The notes: a model not told the origin generated them from the letters alone. 64,000 nucleotides of DNA from Diacronema lutheri (GCA_019448385.1 JAGTXO010000003.1:1643799-1707798), one strand, 5' to 3'. Shown: positions 18,805-29,925, counted from the stretch's first letter. A program made the numbers and translations.

Positions 18805-20532
18805 GCCACCGGCATACTCGCCCGCATAGCCGTGCGGCCCACCGAGCGGCCGCGCGCGCTCGACGGCGTCCGCGCGCGGCTCGAAGACGGTGCCGTACGA
18901 GCCGCCGCGCGGGACGAGCCCATCGCCCGCCTTTGGCCCCGCGCCATAGTGCGACTCTCGTCCGCCGCGCGCGACTGCGGCGCCGCCGTCCGCGCCGCGC
19001 GCGTACATGTCGTGGCCGCCGTACATGCCGCCGTACGGCGTTGCGCCGCGCGCGCCCGGGCTCGCGCTGCGCGGCGGGCCGCCGCCCGCGACGCCGACGC
19101 CATTGCCCGCGTCGGCGGGCGGCGCGCGCTCCAAGCCGCCGACGGCGCGCCGCGCGTCGTCCGAGCGCGCGCCGTCGGCGCGCGGCGCGCCGCCGCTGTG
19201 CAACGTCGCGTCGCTCTCGCGCTCGTCGGACGCCGCGGGCGCGTCCAACTCGGTCCAGCGCGACGACGACGGCGAGCTGCTGTCGTCGCCTCCGCCCGCC
19301 GGTCGGGGCGCGCCAGGCGTCGGGCTCGGCTGCACAGGCCCACGGCTGAGCGCGCCTGCGCGCGCGCTGCCGGCCGGCGGCCAGGCCGCGCGCGACCGCT
19401 CGTGCGACTGCGGCGTGAGATCGCGCGCGGGGCCGAGCTCGCGTGCCTGGGCGCCGCGCGCGCCGCCGCCGCCATTGCCGTCGCCGTCGCCACCGTCGTC
19501 GCCGCCGTCACCGTCGGCGGGGAGCAGGGCGATCGCGAGCGCGGACGGCCGCCGCGTGTCGCGCGACGACGGCGCCGTCGACTCGCGCGGCTGCGCGCGC
19601 TCGTCGGCGACCGCGCCCGCGTGGTCTGCGCCGCCGAAGCGGCGCGCGGCGATTGCGGCCGCCTCGCGCGCGAGCTCGCCGCCCAGCCCGCCGCTGCCGG
19701 GCGAAGCGGCGGCGGGGCTGCGCGGTGGCGTGCCGGCCGCACCGCCCGCGCCCGCGCCGGCGCCGGCGCCGGCGCCGCCATCGTGCAGCTCGCGCGCGAA
19801 CGAGCGCACGCGCGACGGCCGCACCGCGCGCACATCGGATGGCGGCGGCGCAGGCGGCGCGTCGCGCGCGCGCGCGCGCAACGGCGCGCCGGCCGCGAGC
19901 GCGGCGTCGATCTGCGCAAAATCGCCCTGCGCGAGGCGGCCGGGCGGCGCCGACGCGGCGCGCTCGCTGGCCGGCCCGGCCGCCGGCGCGCCCGCGCGAT
20001 CCCGGCGCGTCGGCGTGACGGAGCGGCGGCCGAGCATCGCGGCGGCGGCGGGGCGATCGTGCGACGCCGCGTGTGACGACACGCCCATAAAACCGCCGTA
20101 GCCGTACGAATGCGAGAGCGTGTTCTCGACGATCGGCCGCAGCCCGCGGCCGAGGTGCACGACGCGGCTCTCGTACTGCGGGTCGCCGCGGTAGAAGGAG
20201 TCCGAGGAGGCGCGCGAGCCGCCGCCGCCCTTCTCGGGCGACTCGGCGTCGGTCGCCTCGCGCGCAAAGAGCGACGGGCCGTATGCGTGCACGAGCGCCG
20301 AGTAGGTGAGCTGCGTGCCCGGTACGCGCCTGTCGTCGCTGGCGCTTTGCGTGCTCAGCCGCGCCACGCCGTAACGCCGACTCGGCGAGCCGCTCGAGCC
20401 TGCCGATGGGTCGGCAGGCGGGCTCGATGGCCGCACGCCCGTCTGGCTGCCCTGCGGCTCGGCCAGCGGCTGGCCGCGCGGTGCAGGCGCTGCGCCCGCG
20501 CCGCGCGCCTCGACGACTCGCCCGAGGGGCAT
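14183..20532 (-). CDS. Very large protein with IQ-like repeats and coiled coils
   Basis: Exons 15394..20532 and 14183..14995 (minus strand) join in phase 0 to give 1,983 residues from the ATG at 20532. The first 650 residues are low complexity, Pro/Gly/Asp-rich. A 13-Asp run then precedes a block of about 350 residues with repeated IQ-like helices: AARAIQRAARARA, AATLIQAAARRTA, AAIVIQRHERARA, AATALQAAARGRRGRRE. IQ helices bind calmodulin or calmodulin-like light chains. Long coiled coils follow, broken by an 11-Asp run, then a more ordered segment with IAYRDYYNGRTRD and GEYGYLDPGVYDWEG. The end is SGGTLRLIVSLHDQRDVTRV. The layout suggests a cytoskeletal, centrosomal or flagellar scaffold, but no motor or known domain is present, so the role is open. 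Confidence 0.75.
14996..15393 (-). other. Intron of the IQ-like gene, mostly minisatellite
   Basis: Read on the minus strand, the donor is CCG|GTGCGGCC and the acceptor CTCCCAG|GAGGAACAG, phase 0, 398 bp. The sense strand is pyrimidine-rich throughout. More than half of the intron is the 56-bp tandem repeat listed separately. The frame stays open through it, but the composition changes abruptly at both borders. Confidence 0.75.
15141..15380 (-). repeat. 56-bp minisatellite, four copies plus a partial one
   Basis: Copies begin at 15141, 15197, 15253, 15309 and 15365 (partial). Each starts gacgggcgcgagggacgagg on the plus strand and ends in a purine-rich stretch with gacaacaggaaagg. Copies 2 to 4 are almost identical. 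The repeat lies inside an intron whose sense strand is therefore a repeated polypyrimidine tract. Confidence 0.95.
16912..16944. repeat. (GTC)11 microsatellite, encodes poly-Asp
   Basis: Eleven GTC units on the plus strand read as eleven Asp codons in the minus-strand IQ-like gene. The purity of the repeat suggests slippage and probable length variation between strains. Confidence 0.95.
18655..18693. repeat. (GTC)13 microsatellite, encodes poly-Asp
   Basis: Thirteen GTC units on the plus strand read as thirteen Asp codons directly before the IQ-like repeat block of the minus-strand gene. Confidence 0.95.
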
Positions 20533-22867
20533 TGGGGCAGCCCGGGCCCCTTTTGGGCCAAAACGTTGTGAATGAAACGTCCGGCAGCGTCCTCACAAAC
20601 GACGGACGGAATCGTGGCTCGTGCCTGGCGCCGCCAGGCGCGTGAGCAGCCAGGCGCGTGAGCAGCTCTTCGGCCAACGCCATGCCACGAACGTCAATTC
20701 CAAGTCTGGCAAAGTGTACGATCGGCGCCAGCCGGCCAACCTGCCGACCGCGGGAGGTCTGGCAAACTTGAAGTCGTGACAATGGCACTATGCTGACATG
20801 CAGGCTCGAACCGTCGAACGCCTTGCCGGAATCAGATTTTACAAAGCCATGCCCTGTGTACAGTGACAAACTGCGCTTGCTGCGCCTTGAGCGGCGCGCG
20901 CGCCGTGTGCTCGCTTGACCGTCTCCCACACTTCCAGGCCCCTAGGCAACGGCTTCACCGACCGACGCGGTCGCGCGCTCCGTATGCACGTGCACATGCC
21001 CAGACCTTTTGGCGTGGCGCGCGCGCGTCACAAACGTGTAAACGCGGCGCCGCCGCGCCGCCGCGCCGCGACGCCGGGACGCCGCCGCGACGCGCCTTGG
21101 CCGACGCCGCTCCAGCGCGCCTCGGCCGCCGTTCGCTGCGCGTGAGCGTCGGCGCAGAGGCGAACGTGTCGTGCGAGCTCAGCCCGATGAAGCGGCGGCG
21201 AATGCGGCTCGTCGCACCCTGAACCACTCGACGATCAGGTTCGTGTCGTGCACGCGGAGCCCGTCCGCCAGCACGCGGATCATCGTGTCGCTCGGCGTCG
21301 GCTCTGCGCTGAACGCGGCGTGCAAGACCTCGAGGACGTCCGAGCACAACTTTGCCACGGCGGTGCACTCCATGGACTCGGCGTACGTCCCCTGCGTCTC
21401 GCTCGGCGATGCGTCGTCGAACATTGTGGCCATCGACTGCGAGCTCGCCCGAGGCGATCGTGACGCTGTGGATATCATGGTTGCAATCGGGGGAGGCTGC
21501 CTCCGGAAAGAAGAAGTTCCAATGACACTTCAGGCTCCCGCATACGCTCAGCCAACACCGCCAATCACACTCGGTTTCGGCGGGACGAAGGTGAGTAGAT
21601 CCTGGACCGGCTCGTGGCCCTGGGCGCAATCCGCGGCGCCCAATCGGCTGATTACGACACCGGCCGTACTGTGCACACCTGCCTAGGGAGACTCTCACGC
21701 GTGCCCGCGGTGTGCGCGGCCCGAAAGCGTTCCCCGTCGCGTCGCTCCCCGATTGGTCCCGCGCGCGCTGCGGAAGTGGCGCCGGCGCCAAAGCCGAGCG
21801 CGGCCGCCGCGCGCGGCGCGCCCTTTGCGTCGTCCGCCGGTCCACCGATGCAGCGATGCTGTGCGACGGGCGAGGCGGGGGAAGGCCATGAGGTCGCGAA
21901 CGTGCGCCGAGTAAAGCCGCCTGAGCCATCGCGCGCACGCCTGCTACGAGTTCGCCCTCCTCCTGACCTTGTCAAGTGTCGGCCGGGCTCGTCGGCTCGC
22001 GCGACCCTCGATTCAGACGCCTCTCATCAGTTCCTCACTACACCGTCAGTGAAATCGATGGAGGGAACCTGCTGTGGCGCGCGGTACGTGCCTCCACCAC
22101 AGCGCGCGAGGGCGCCGGGGCACGCTCGCGAGGAGGCGCGCGCGCGCAGCAGCAGCATAAGCATTAGCAGCAGCAGCAGCAGTCCATGCGCCGCGCGATG
22201 GGACCGCAGGCCGGGGCCGCCCGTGCGCTCGGCGCGCGCGCGCACGGCCCGGCCGTTGCGCGCGCGCCCCGCCCGCCCCAAAGCCGACGCCACTGTGGCC
22301 GTGCGCGCGCGCCGCGCGCGCGGAGGGCTCGCCGCGGAAAGCTTGATCTTATCTGTCAGCCCACTCGGGCGATGATCACACGCGAACGACACGCGGGAGC
22401 GCGCGGCCGCGGGGCCTGAACAGCTCGCGGCCCGCGCAATGACCGACGGCGGGGCCTCCCCGCGCGCGGCGCGGCACTCACGGCCGCGGCGGAGGGTGCA
22501 GCTAGGGCGTGGCGGGCCGCGTGCGTGGCGGCCGGGCGGCATCGTGCGGGCCGCGCCGCGGCGGCCGGTGGGTGCGCCGCCGAAACGCGGGCGTGGGGGG
22601 CGGACAGCGCCCCCCACCCTTCCCTACAGCACGAGCGGAAGCGCGAGGGGTGGCTCGCCGCGCGCTGCGCCACGAGATGGGGCCCAGCGCCGCGCGGCAC
22701 GGCACACGCCACGAGCCCCACACGCGCCGCCGCCGCGCGCGCGCGCGCGCGCGCTTGGCTCACGCTTGCCTACCGTGCCGCCGCGTCGCCATCGTGCGAA
22801 GTCACGCCGCGCAGCCGCGCGCGTGAGCCACGCGTGAGGCGCCCTGCACTTCGCCCACGCCGCCGCG
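20533..22867. other. Gene-poor stretch of about 2.3 kb
   Basis: This is the largest gap before 60 kb. It contains locally lower GC (20,760 to 20,880 and 21,460 to 21,680), a short tandem gccaggcgcgtgagca pair near 20,631 to 20,662, an imperfect AGC microsatellite at about 22,147 to 22,184, and one minus-strand exon candidate described separately. Other open frames here lack the genome's third-position bias. The region before 22,868 probably holds the promoter of the karyopherin gene. Confidence 0.6.
21179..21433 (-). CDS. Candidate coding exon or small protein, unknown
   Basis: The frame from the ATG at 21433 reads MATMFDDASPSETQ and continues with a plausible amphipathic helix (AVAKLCSDVLEVLHAAF) to DTNLIVEWFR. 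Codons up to about 21,205 almost all end in G or C, unlike the flanks, which argues for real coding. A GTGCGACG sequence right after WFRx matches this genome's splice donor. A GCAG just before the ATG could be an acceptor. This may therefore be one internal exon of a larger gene whose other exons I cannot find. No family is recognised. Confidence 0.4.
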   Translation of the reverse strand: MATMFDDASPSETQGTYAESMECTAVAKLCSDVLEVLHAAFSAEPTPSDTMIRVLADGLRVHDTNLIVEWFRVRRAAFAAASSG

Positions 22868-24366
22868 ATGGACTGCGCCGCGCTTGGTGCGGACGTGAGC
22901 AGCCGCCGGCCGCCTCCATCGCTCGGCCAGGCCTATGCGCTCTGGCTCGCGCACGCCGCGGCGCTCTTCGCGCCGGACACGCCCGCCGACGCGCGCGCGC
23001 GCGCATCGCGCCATCTTGAGCAGGCCGTGCGCGAGCCGCACGCGCTCGCGTTGTTCACGGCCATCGTGCGCATCGGCGTTTGCGCGCACCCGCGCGCGGC
23101 CGTGCTCGGCGTTGCAGATGGCGGCGGCAGCAGCGGCGATGGCGGCGGCGGCGCCGGCGGCGCGCGCGTGCGGGCCGAGCCGGAGCGCGCGTGCGCGGCG
23201 GCGCTCACCCTCGCCGCACAGCAGCTGCGCACGCGCGTGCGTCGCGAGCCACCGCCGCGCGACGCGCTGCGCGCGCTAACCGCCGAGCTGGCGACGGCGC
23301 TTGTCGCCAGCTGCGCGCCGAGCGGCGGCGCCGCGCCCCGCGCGCTCATCCACGCGCTCGCCGAGGGCCTCGCCGCCATGCTCCTCCTCTCCGACGGCTG
23401 CGCGCCGTCCGACGCGCGCGCGCCGGACGGGTGGCAACCGGACGGGTGGCAACCGGACGGGTGGCAACCGGACGGGTGGCAACCGCTGCTGACGCGCGCG
23501 GCGGCCGAGCTGCGCGCGCTCGGTGAGGCGGGCGAGCGCGCGTGCCGCGCGCTGCTCGCCGCGACGCCGCTCGAGCTGTCGCCGCGGCACGCGGGCGCGG
23601 CCGACGCGCGCTCCGCCCTCGCGCGCGCGCGCTCGGCGCTGCGCTCCGCGGACGCCGCGTCGGGCGTGCTGCCGCTCCTGTGCGAGTGGCACACGCGCGC
23701 GGACTGCGCGGCGGAGCGCGCGCGCGCTTTTGCGGCGATGGCCGAATGGGCGAGCGCGCGGCTGCTGCCGCCGGTCGAGGCGCTGGGCAGCGCGCTCGCC
23801 GCGTGCGCCGCGGCCGTCCTCGCGCGCGCGCCGCAGCGCGCGCTCGGCCAAGCCGACGGCGCCGACGGCGGCGACGACGGCGACGACGATGATGACGACA
23901 GCGACGGCGAAGCGGAGGCGGCGTTGCAGCTGCTCGCCTCCCTCGCCGAGGCCCTCGCCGCTGACTGCGCGAGCCACGACGAGCAGCGGCTCGATGCCGA
24001 CGCGCGCGGCGCGGACGAACCGACGCGGCAGGCCGAGCCGCGCGCGCGCGCCGGCGGCGAAGGCGCCGATCACGACGCCGACCACGCGGCCGACGGCTCG
24101 CGCGGCGCGCTGCCGGCCGGCGCGCGCATCGACGGCGAGGCGACGGTGCGCGCGGCGGCGCAGCTCGCCGAGCACGCCGCCGCGCTCGCCGCCGTGCAGC
24201 GCGGCGCGCCCGCCGCGCCTGCCGCGCGTGCGGCGCGCGCGCTGAGCGGCTGCGCGCTCGCGCTTGGCCCGGCGCTGCTGCGCGCGGCGGCGGACGAGGC
24301 GGTCGACGACGCGGCGGCGGCGGTGGCGACGAGCGGACGCGCGCCGAGCGCCGCCGCGGCGGCGGA

Positions 24367-24402
<36 letters not shown>

Positions 24403-27187
24403 GCTCGCCGCCGTGCCCGCGCCGGGCGGCGCGGCGGGCGGGCGCGCTCCGCTGCGCTCGCTCCTCACGCTGCTCGGCGCGCTCGTCGACGCGTCGGACT
24501 CGCCGGCCGCGCGGCGCGCGCAGCTCGCCGCGCTCGCGTCGTGGGCGCCGCTCTGGGCCGGCCTGTGCGCGGCCGCTCGCGCGCCGGCGCGCACGCGCGA
24601 CGCGCGCGCGGCCGCGCGCGCGGCCGCGGCCGCGCAGCTGCTGTGGGCGGCCGCTCGGCCGCTGCTCCTTCAGCGGCTGCCTGCCGCGCTGCTGCGCGCG
24701 TCGACGCTGCCGCCGCATCTCGCGCCGTGCGGCACGGCGCTGCTCGCGCCCGCGCCCGACGCGGTGCCCGGCGTCGCGCCACTGCGGCTGTGCGCGCGCG
24801 CCGACGGCGCGCGCGACGCGTGGGACGACGTGCGCGAGTCGGTGCGCGAGGCGATCCGCGCGGCGCTGCTGCAGCCACCGCCCACGGTGCGCGTCGGCGC
24901 GGACGCCGCGCCCGCCACGCCGCCCGGCGCGCGCGCGAGCGGCGAGCGCGGCGGCGGGCGCGGCGGCGGGCGCGGCGGCGGGCGCGGCGGCGGGCGCGGC
25001 GGCGGGCGCGGTGGCGGGCGCGGCGGCGGGCGCGGCGGCGGGCGCGGTGGCGGGCGCGGCGCGGCGCGCGACGGCGACGGCGACGCGGCGCGCGCGGCGG
25101 CCGACGCGGCGGGCGCGGCGTGCGCGGCGGAGCTGTGCGCGCTCGCGTGCGCGCAGCTCGGCGCGGAGGCGGCGGCGTCGGCCGCCGCGCGCCGCGCGGG
25201 CGCCGACGCGCGCGCGCCATGGCGGCCGTGCGAGGCGCTGTTGCACTTCATCTCGGCGACGGCCAAGCCGCTGCGCAACGCGCCGTGCGCGCAGCTCGGC
25301 GCGGCGCTGGGCGCGGCGGCGGCGCTGCCCAACCACCGCGCGGTGCACGCCGCCATTGCCGTCCTCGTCTCGGCGCTCGCCGACTGGGCCGTCGCCGCCG
25401 CCGCCACGCGCGCCGACAGCGCACCGCTTGACGAGTGCGTGCGGCTCGCGCTCGCGTGCGTGCCGCTGCGCGAGGAAGGCGGCACCGTCGCGCCGCTGCC
25501 CGGCGGCGGCTGGGCGGCGGCGGCGTGCGGTGACGGCGGCGGCGGCGGCGGCGAAGGTGGCGGCGGCGGCGGCGGCGGCGAGGCGCGCGCCGCGCTGCGA
25601 GCGCACGACGCGGAGGGCGCGTGCTTTGACATGCGCGTGCGCCAAGACCACGCAGGCGCCGTCGCACTGCTCAAGCTCGCGGCCGCCGCGCGCGCGCGCG
25701 GCCTCGAGCTGCCGCTGCCCGCGGACGGCGCGCGGCGCGCGCTCGCGTGCGCGGCGCGCGCGCTCGTCGACGCGGAGACGGGCGGCCGGCTGCACTCTGA
25801 GCGCTCGCGCGCGCTGCTCGTCGACGCGCTCGCGAGCGCGACGAGCACCCTCGCCGACATGCGCGCGCAAGACGCGTCCGCCGCCGAGCTGTTGCGCGCG
25901 CTGCTCGACGAGGGTGTGCGCCTCGCGCGTGAGGCACGCGACGCCGAGGCGGGCGTGCTCGCCGGTGGGCCTCGCGCCGACGCCGCCGCCACCGCGCGCC
26001 ACGCCGCGCTGTGCGCCGAGCAGCTGCGCGTCCTCGGCGGCGCGGCGGCGCGGCTGCCGCAGCGCGCCGCGCTCGCCACGTGGCTCTCGCGCTGGCACCA
26101 CGTCGACGAGCTCGCGCGCGCGGCGAGTCGCGAGCGCCCGCCGCCGCTGGGCGCGCCCGACGGCACGCCCGCCGCCGCCGCCGCGCCCGCCGCCGCCGCC
26201 GCCGCTTATTGCGCGCTGTGCGGAGCGGTGCTCGGCGCGCATGGCGCGCGCGGCGCGGCCGAGCTGCCGCAGCTGCTGTCGCGTCTCGCGCCCGCCGTGT
26301 GTGCGCTCATGCCGCTCGCGCCCGTCGCGGCGCTGCGCACGACCGCCATCGCGTGCCGCGCGCTCGGCGGCGCGCTCGACGGCGCGGCGGACGGCGGCGC
26401 GGCGGACGGCGCACGCGCGGCGGCGGTGGCGGCGGCGGTCGCAGGCGCGCTCGGCGCGTGGCTGCACGACGCATCGGCGCTCGTCGCCACCGCGCTCCTC
26501 GGGCCCGGCGGCGACGACGGCGGCGTGTGCCCGCTGCCGACGCCCGCCGCCACCGCCGCTGACGCGCGCGCCAAGCGCGCCGCGCTCGCGCACGCTTACT
26601 GCGCCGAGTTGCTGCCTGGAGCGGCCACGGCCGCGCCCCTCGCGCTCGCGCACGCCGGCCGCGCGGCGGCGGCGATCGTGCTGCGATGCGCGCGCGCCGC
26701 GCCGCCGGCGGGCGCCGAGCCGTCGCACGCCGACTGCGCCGAGGCGCGCGCCGCACTCGCAGCGCTCTCGGCGCAGCCGGGCGCGCGCGGCGCCGCGGCG
26801 CTCTACGGCGACGGCGTGCTCGGCGCCGAGGGCCCGAGGCTCGTTGGCGCGCTGCTCGGCGCGGCGTGCGGCGGTCTGCCCGCGTGGATGCTTGGCGAGG
26901 TCGCCGCGGCGCTTTGGGCGCTGCTCCACGCCGTCGGCGTCGACGTGTTCGCCGGCTGGCTCGCCGCCGGCGCTGCGCCCGGCGCCGCGCTCTGGCCGCG
27001 CGCCGAGCAGCCGCTCGCGCAGCGGCTCGCCGTCGCGCGCGAGCTGCTCGCGCCGCGCGCGGTCGCCAATCGCGCCGTGTTCAAGGCGGTGCTCAAGCAG
27101 CTGCGCGGCGGCAAGGCCAAGGGCGCGGGCGGCACGCCACGCATCGAGCGCGGCGGCGGCGACGATGGCGGCGCGCGCGCGGCGTAG
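22868..27187 (+). CDS. Importin-13/transportin-3-like karyopherin (probable)
   Basis: The predicted protein has 1,439 residues without introns and is built almost entirely of Ala/Leu-rich helices of the HEAT type. The C-terminal 130 residues have the layout of the importin-13/TNPO3 C-terminus: a G-G-L-P helix pair (LLGAACGGLPAWMLGEVAAA), the segment LWALLHAVGVDVFAGWL, and a final basic helix NRAVFKAVLKQLRGGKAK. These receptors carry cargo such as SR proteins or Mago-Y14 through nuclear pores. It is about 450 residues longer than usual because of low-complexity insertions: four copies of DGWQP (about 187 to 206), an Asp-rich loop, poly-Ala, nine RGGG repeats (about 694 to 730) and a Gly-rich loop. 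The N-terminus is less clearly of this family, so I keep the call as probable. Confidence 0.6.
23426..23485 (+). repeat. Four perfect 15-bp repeats in the karyopherin-like gene
   Basis: The unit gacgggtggcaaccg occurs four times in tandem and encodes DGWQP each time. The identity at synonymous sites points to recent expansion. Confidence 0.97.
24946..25057 (+). repeat. 12-bp repeats encoding RGGG
   Basis: The unit ggcggcgggcgc (two copies with gt in place of gc) occurs about nine times and encodes a run of RGGG, an RGG-box-like segment unusual for a karyopherin. Confidence 0.9.
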
Positions 27188-27442
27188 CGGTGCGCGCCAC
27201 CGCCGCGCGCGGAGGGAGGACGAGGGCGCGGGGAGCGTTTGTCGCGCTGGCTGACTGTGGGCGCCCGAGTCCCGACGCAAATCATGACCGTTCACGTGAC
27301 TGACGCGTTCTGCTGACCGCCCCTCACTCTGCCCACTCACTGACACGCACTGGCCCACTGCCGCAAGCGCACAGCCACACACCCTGAGACACCCAGAGGC
27401 GCGCGCCCTCGGCTCAGCACTCAGAACTCAAAACTCAAAAGG
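27188..27442. other. Convergent intergenic spacer
   Basis: This spacer separates two genes that converge. It is less GC-rich and contains several ctgac and cactgac repeats around 27,290 to 27,350. No gene or structured RNA is evident. It probably contains both 3' untranslated regions. Confidence 0.5.
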
Positions 27443-29306
27443 TCAGCATCGCATTGCGCACAGCAGCCAAGCCACGCTGACGGCGAGCAGCGCGGACGCC
27501 GACGGCGCGCTGCCGTCCACGCCGTCGTCGTCGAGCTGCGCCGACCGCGCGGCGTCGGGCGTCGGGCGTCGGGGCGGGGGCGCGTGACGCGTGACGCGCG
27601 GGTGGCGGATGCGCGCACGAGGCGGCGCGCGGCGCGCGGCTGCCTCTGCGCGCGCGGTGCGCGCACCTGCAGCCTGAGCGCGAGCGCGTGCGCGCAGAGG
27701 CAGCCGGCGGCGCACACGCCGCAGAGCGCACGCACGCGCGCGGCCGCGAGCCGGCAGGGCAGCAGCGCCGCGCACGCGAGCAGCGCGATCGCGCCGCCGA
27801 GCGGCATCGACGCGCCGTGCGGCGGCAGCGCGGACGGCGCGAGAAGCGCGGCGAGCTCGGCGCACTCGCCGCGCGCGAGCTCGGCCGCGCCAGCGGTGCC
27901 GCCACGCAGCCCGACGATCGGCCCGTCGCGCACAGCCAACGCGACGAGCTGCGCGAAGCCGTACGCGCCAAGCCACGCGCGCAGCAGCAGCCGCGACGCG
28001 CGTGACGCGCACGCCCGAGGCAGCAGCAGCAGCCCGAGCACGGCGCACGCGGCGGCGGCAAGGGCGGCGGCGCCGCCGCGCAGATCCGCGTGCGACGGCT
28101 GCCCCGCCGCCGCGAGCGCGGCGCGGCCGAGCGCCACGGCCGCGCCGTGCGCGAGGTGGACGGCGTCGGCGGCGGCGTCAAGCGTCGCATTCAGCGGCGG
28201 CAGTCTGCCGAGCGCGCGCGCGCGCGCATGCGCGCCCGCCGCGGCGGGCTGCGCGCGAGCGCAGCCGGCGCGCACCGCAGAGAGCAGCGCGCTGGCGAGC
28301 GCGTCACTCGCGTTGCCCAGCACGCCGAGCGGCGCGCGCGCGCGCGCGGCGAGCGGCGCGGGGAGCGCGCGCAGCAGCGCGCTCGCCGCCGCGCCCGACA
28401 GGCCGGCCGACGGCGGCGCGCGCTCGCACTCGCGCTCGGAGAAGAGGCCGCGCAGGCCGAGGCTGAAGCCCGCATCGACCGGCTCGCCGCGCGCGAGCCA
28501 CAGCGATGCCGCGCGCGCGGCGAGTGCGCGCGCGCTCCCCGCGCCAGCGCGCGAGAGCGCGCCGGCGGCGGCGCTCGCCGCCCAGCGCGCCGCGCCGTCG
28601 AGCGCGCGCGCGGTGACGTCGAGCGCGCGCGCGAGTTGCGCCGTTGCTGTCGCGTTGAGCGACGCCTCCGCCGCGTCGAGATGCGCCTGCAGCCGTCGGA
28701 GGTGCGCCTCGCGCAGCGAGGCTGAGTCGGCGCGCGCGCGCAGCTGCTCGGTCAGCCGGTGCAACTCGGCCTCGGAGCGCGCAAGGCGCGCCTCGAGCGA
28801 GCTCGCCTCCTGTGGCAAGCGCGCGCGCACGAGGAGCGGGACGGGCGACGCGCTCAGCGGCGCAGTGCTCTGCGGCCTCGCGCGGCGCGCCGGCGCGCGC
28901 GCGCCGGCGGCGCGGCCTCGCGCACCGCCTTGGCCGCCTGGACTTGCGCCTCGATCTGGGAGGAGGTGGCGGCGCGCAGCTCGGCGAGGCGCAGGCCGGT
29001 TTCCGTCTGCTCGCGCACCGCGCTCGCGTGCGCGCCGCGCAGCGCCTCCACCTCGGCGCCCAGCTCAGCGACCGTCGCGTTGAGCCGCTCGGCCGCGTCG
29101 CGCCACGCGGCCGCCTCCGACGCGGACGCGCGCGCCTGCGCGTCGGACGCCGCGCACACGTCAAGCTCGAGGCACGAGGCATCACCGTCGCTGCACGCGC
29201 GCACCTCTCCCGCCGCGCCGCCCGCGAGGCACGCCGCCAGCGCGAGCGCGAAAGCGTTTGAACGGGTCGCCCCATGGCGGGTGGCGTTTGAACGGGTCGC
29301 CGCCAT
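27443..29306 (-). CDS. Secreted or membrane coiled-coil protein with C-terminal helices, spliced
   Basis: Exons 28926..29306, 27667..28809 and 27443..27535 (minus strand) join in phase 0 to give 538 residues. Residues of about 17 to 36 ([21 protein letters not shown]) look like a signal peptide. A Cys-containing segment and then a coiled coil (about 50 to 190) follow, with N-glycosylation-type sites such as NAT. The second half has several hydrophobic helices (around residues 370 to 505). The last exon adds [17 protein letters not shown] and ends in a short hydrophobic tail [13 protein letters not shown]. The topology suggests an extracellular coiled coil on a multi-helix membrane part. No known family is recognised. 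The start lies inside a 30-bp tandem duplication. Confidence 0.7.
27536..27666 (-). other. Second intron of the coiled-coil membrane gene
   Basis: Minus-strand donor CTGCAG|GTGCGCGC, acceptor GGCGCAG|CTCGAC, phase 0, 131 bp. Two GTCAC sequences could serve as branch sites. Splicing gives access to a last exon with a clean stop. Confidence 0.7.
28810..28925 (-). other. First intron of the coiled-coil membrane gene
   Basis: Minus-strand donor AAGGCG|GTGCGCG, acceptor GCCACAG|GAGGCG, phase 0, 116 bp. The coiled-coil heptads continue across the junction. Confidence 0.75.
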
Positions 29307-29313
29307 GGCGGCG
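29254..29313. repeat. 30-bp tandem duplication over the start of the coiled-coil gene
   Basis: Two 30-bp copies beginning gcgtttgaacgggtcgcc lie back to back and duplicate ten codons (ATRSN twice) before the signal peptide of the minus-strand gene. Confidence 0.9.
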
Positions 29314-29463
29314 GGTCCGGACGGGACCCCAAAGCGTCGCGAAAGCGCGCACCGGACCTTTCGGGTGGCAGCTCGCGCGAGCGCCGCCTCCAACCGCCCT
29401 CCCACATCAGCAAAAAAAGGGCTCCTCCTCCCGCGCTCTCGCACCTCCCGCCGACCACCAACC

Positions 29464-29874
29464 ATGCCCGGCAAGAACGTGACCCCTGCTGCCGGCGGCC
29501 GTGGCGGCTCGAAGAAGAAGTCGTCCTCGCGCTCGGCGAAGGCGGGCCTGCAGTTCCCCGTCGGCCGCGTCCACCGCCACCTCAAGCTTGGCCGCTACTC
29601 GCAGCGCATCGGCGCGGGCGCGCCCGTGTACATGGCCGCCGTGCTCGAGTACCTCGCCGCTGAGGTGCTCGAGCTCGCGGGCAACGCCGCGCGCGACAAC
29701 AAGAAGTCGCGCATCATCCCGCGCCACGTCACGCTCGCCGTGCGCAACGACGAGGAGCTCAACAAGCTGCTCTCGGGCGTGACGGTCGCGCAGGGCGGCG
29801 TGCTGCCCAACATCCACAGCGTCCTGCTGCCCAAGAAGGCCGTCAAGAAGGCGGGCTCGTCGCAGGAGTTCTAA
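29464..29874 (+). CDS. H2A: Histone H2A of the H2A.X type (SQEF tail)
   Basis: The 136-residue protein contains the full histone fold: [56 protein letters not shown] and [15 protein letters not shown]. The C-terminus is SSQEF, fitting the H2A.X consensus SQ-(E/D)-hydrophobic, whose serine is phosphorylated by ATM/ATR-type kinases at DNA breaks. It has no intron. A 16-nt hairpin lies 52 nt after the stop codon and marks it as a probable replication-dependent, non-polyadenylated histone gene. Its body is nearly identical to the H2A gene at 38143..38535, which differs mainly at the C-terminus. Confidence 0.97.
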   Translation: MPGKNVTPAAGGRGGSKKKSSSRSAKAGLQFPVGRVHRHLKLGRYSQRIGAGAPVYMAAVLEYLAAEVLELAGNAARDNKKSRIIPRHVTLAVRNDEELNKLLSGVTVAQGGVLPNIHSVLLPKKAVKKAGSSQEF

Positions 29875-29925
29875 GCGGCGGCGCGCCCGCGCCCAGCGCC
29901 GCCTGGCGGCGCGCCCAAAACCCAC

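Noticed and set aside
17548-20076. Plus-strand open frame of 842 codons opposite the IQ-like gene
   Set aside because: It is a compositional shadow. The minus strand shows the IQ helices and a consistent frame joined by a good intron.
23276-27382. Minus-strand open frame of 1,368 codons opposite the karyopherin-like gene
   Set aside because: Stops are rare in this GC-rich DNA. The protein is Arg-rich with no domain, and the third-position bias belongs to the plus-strand frame.
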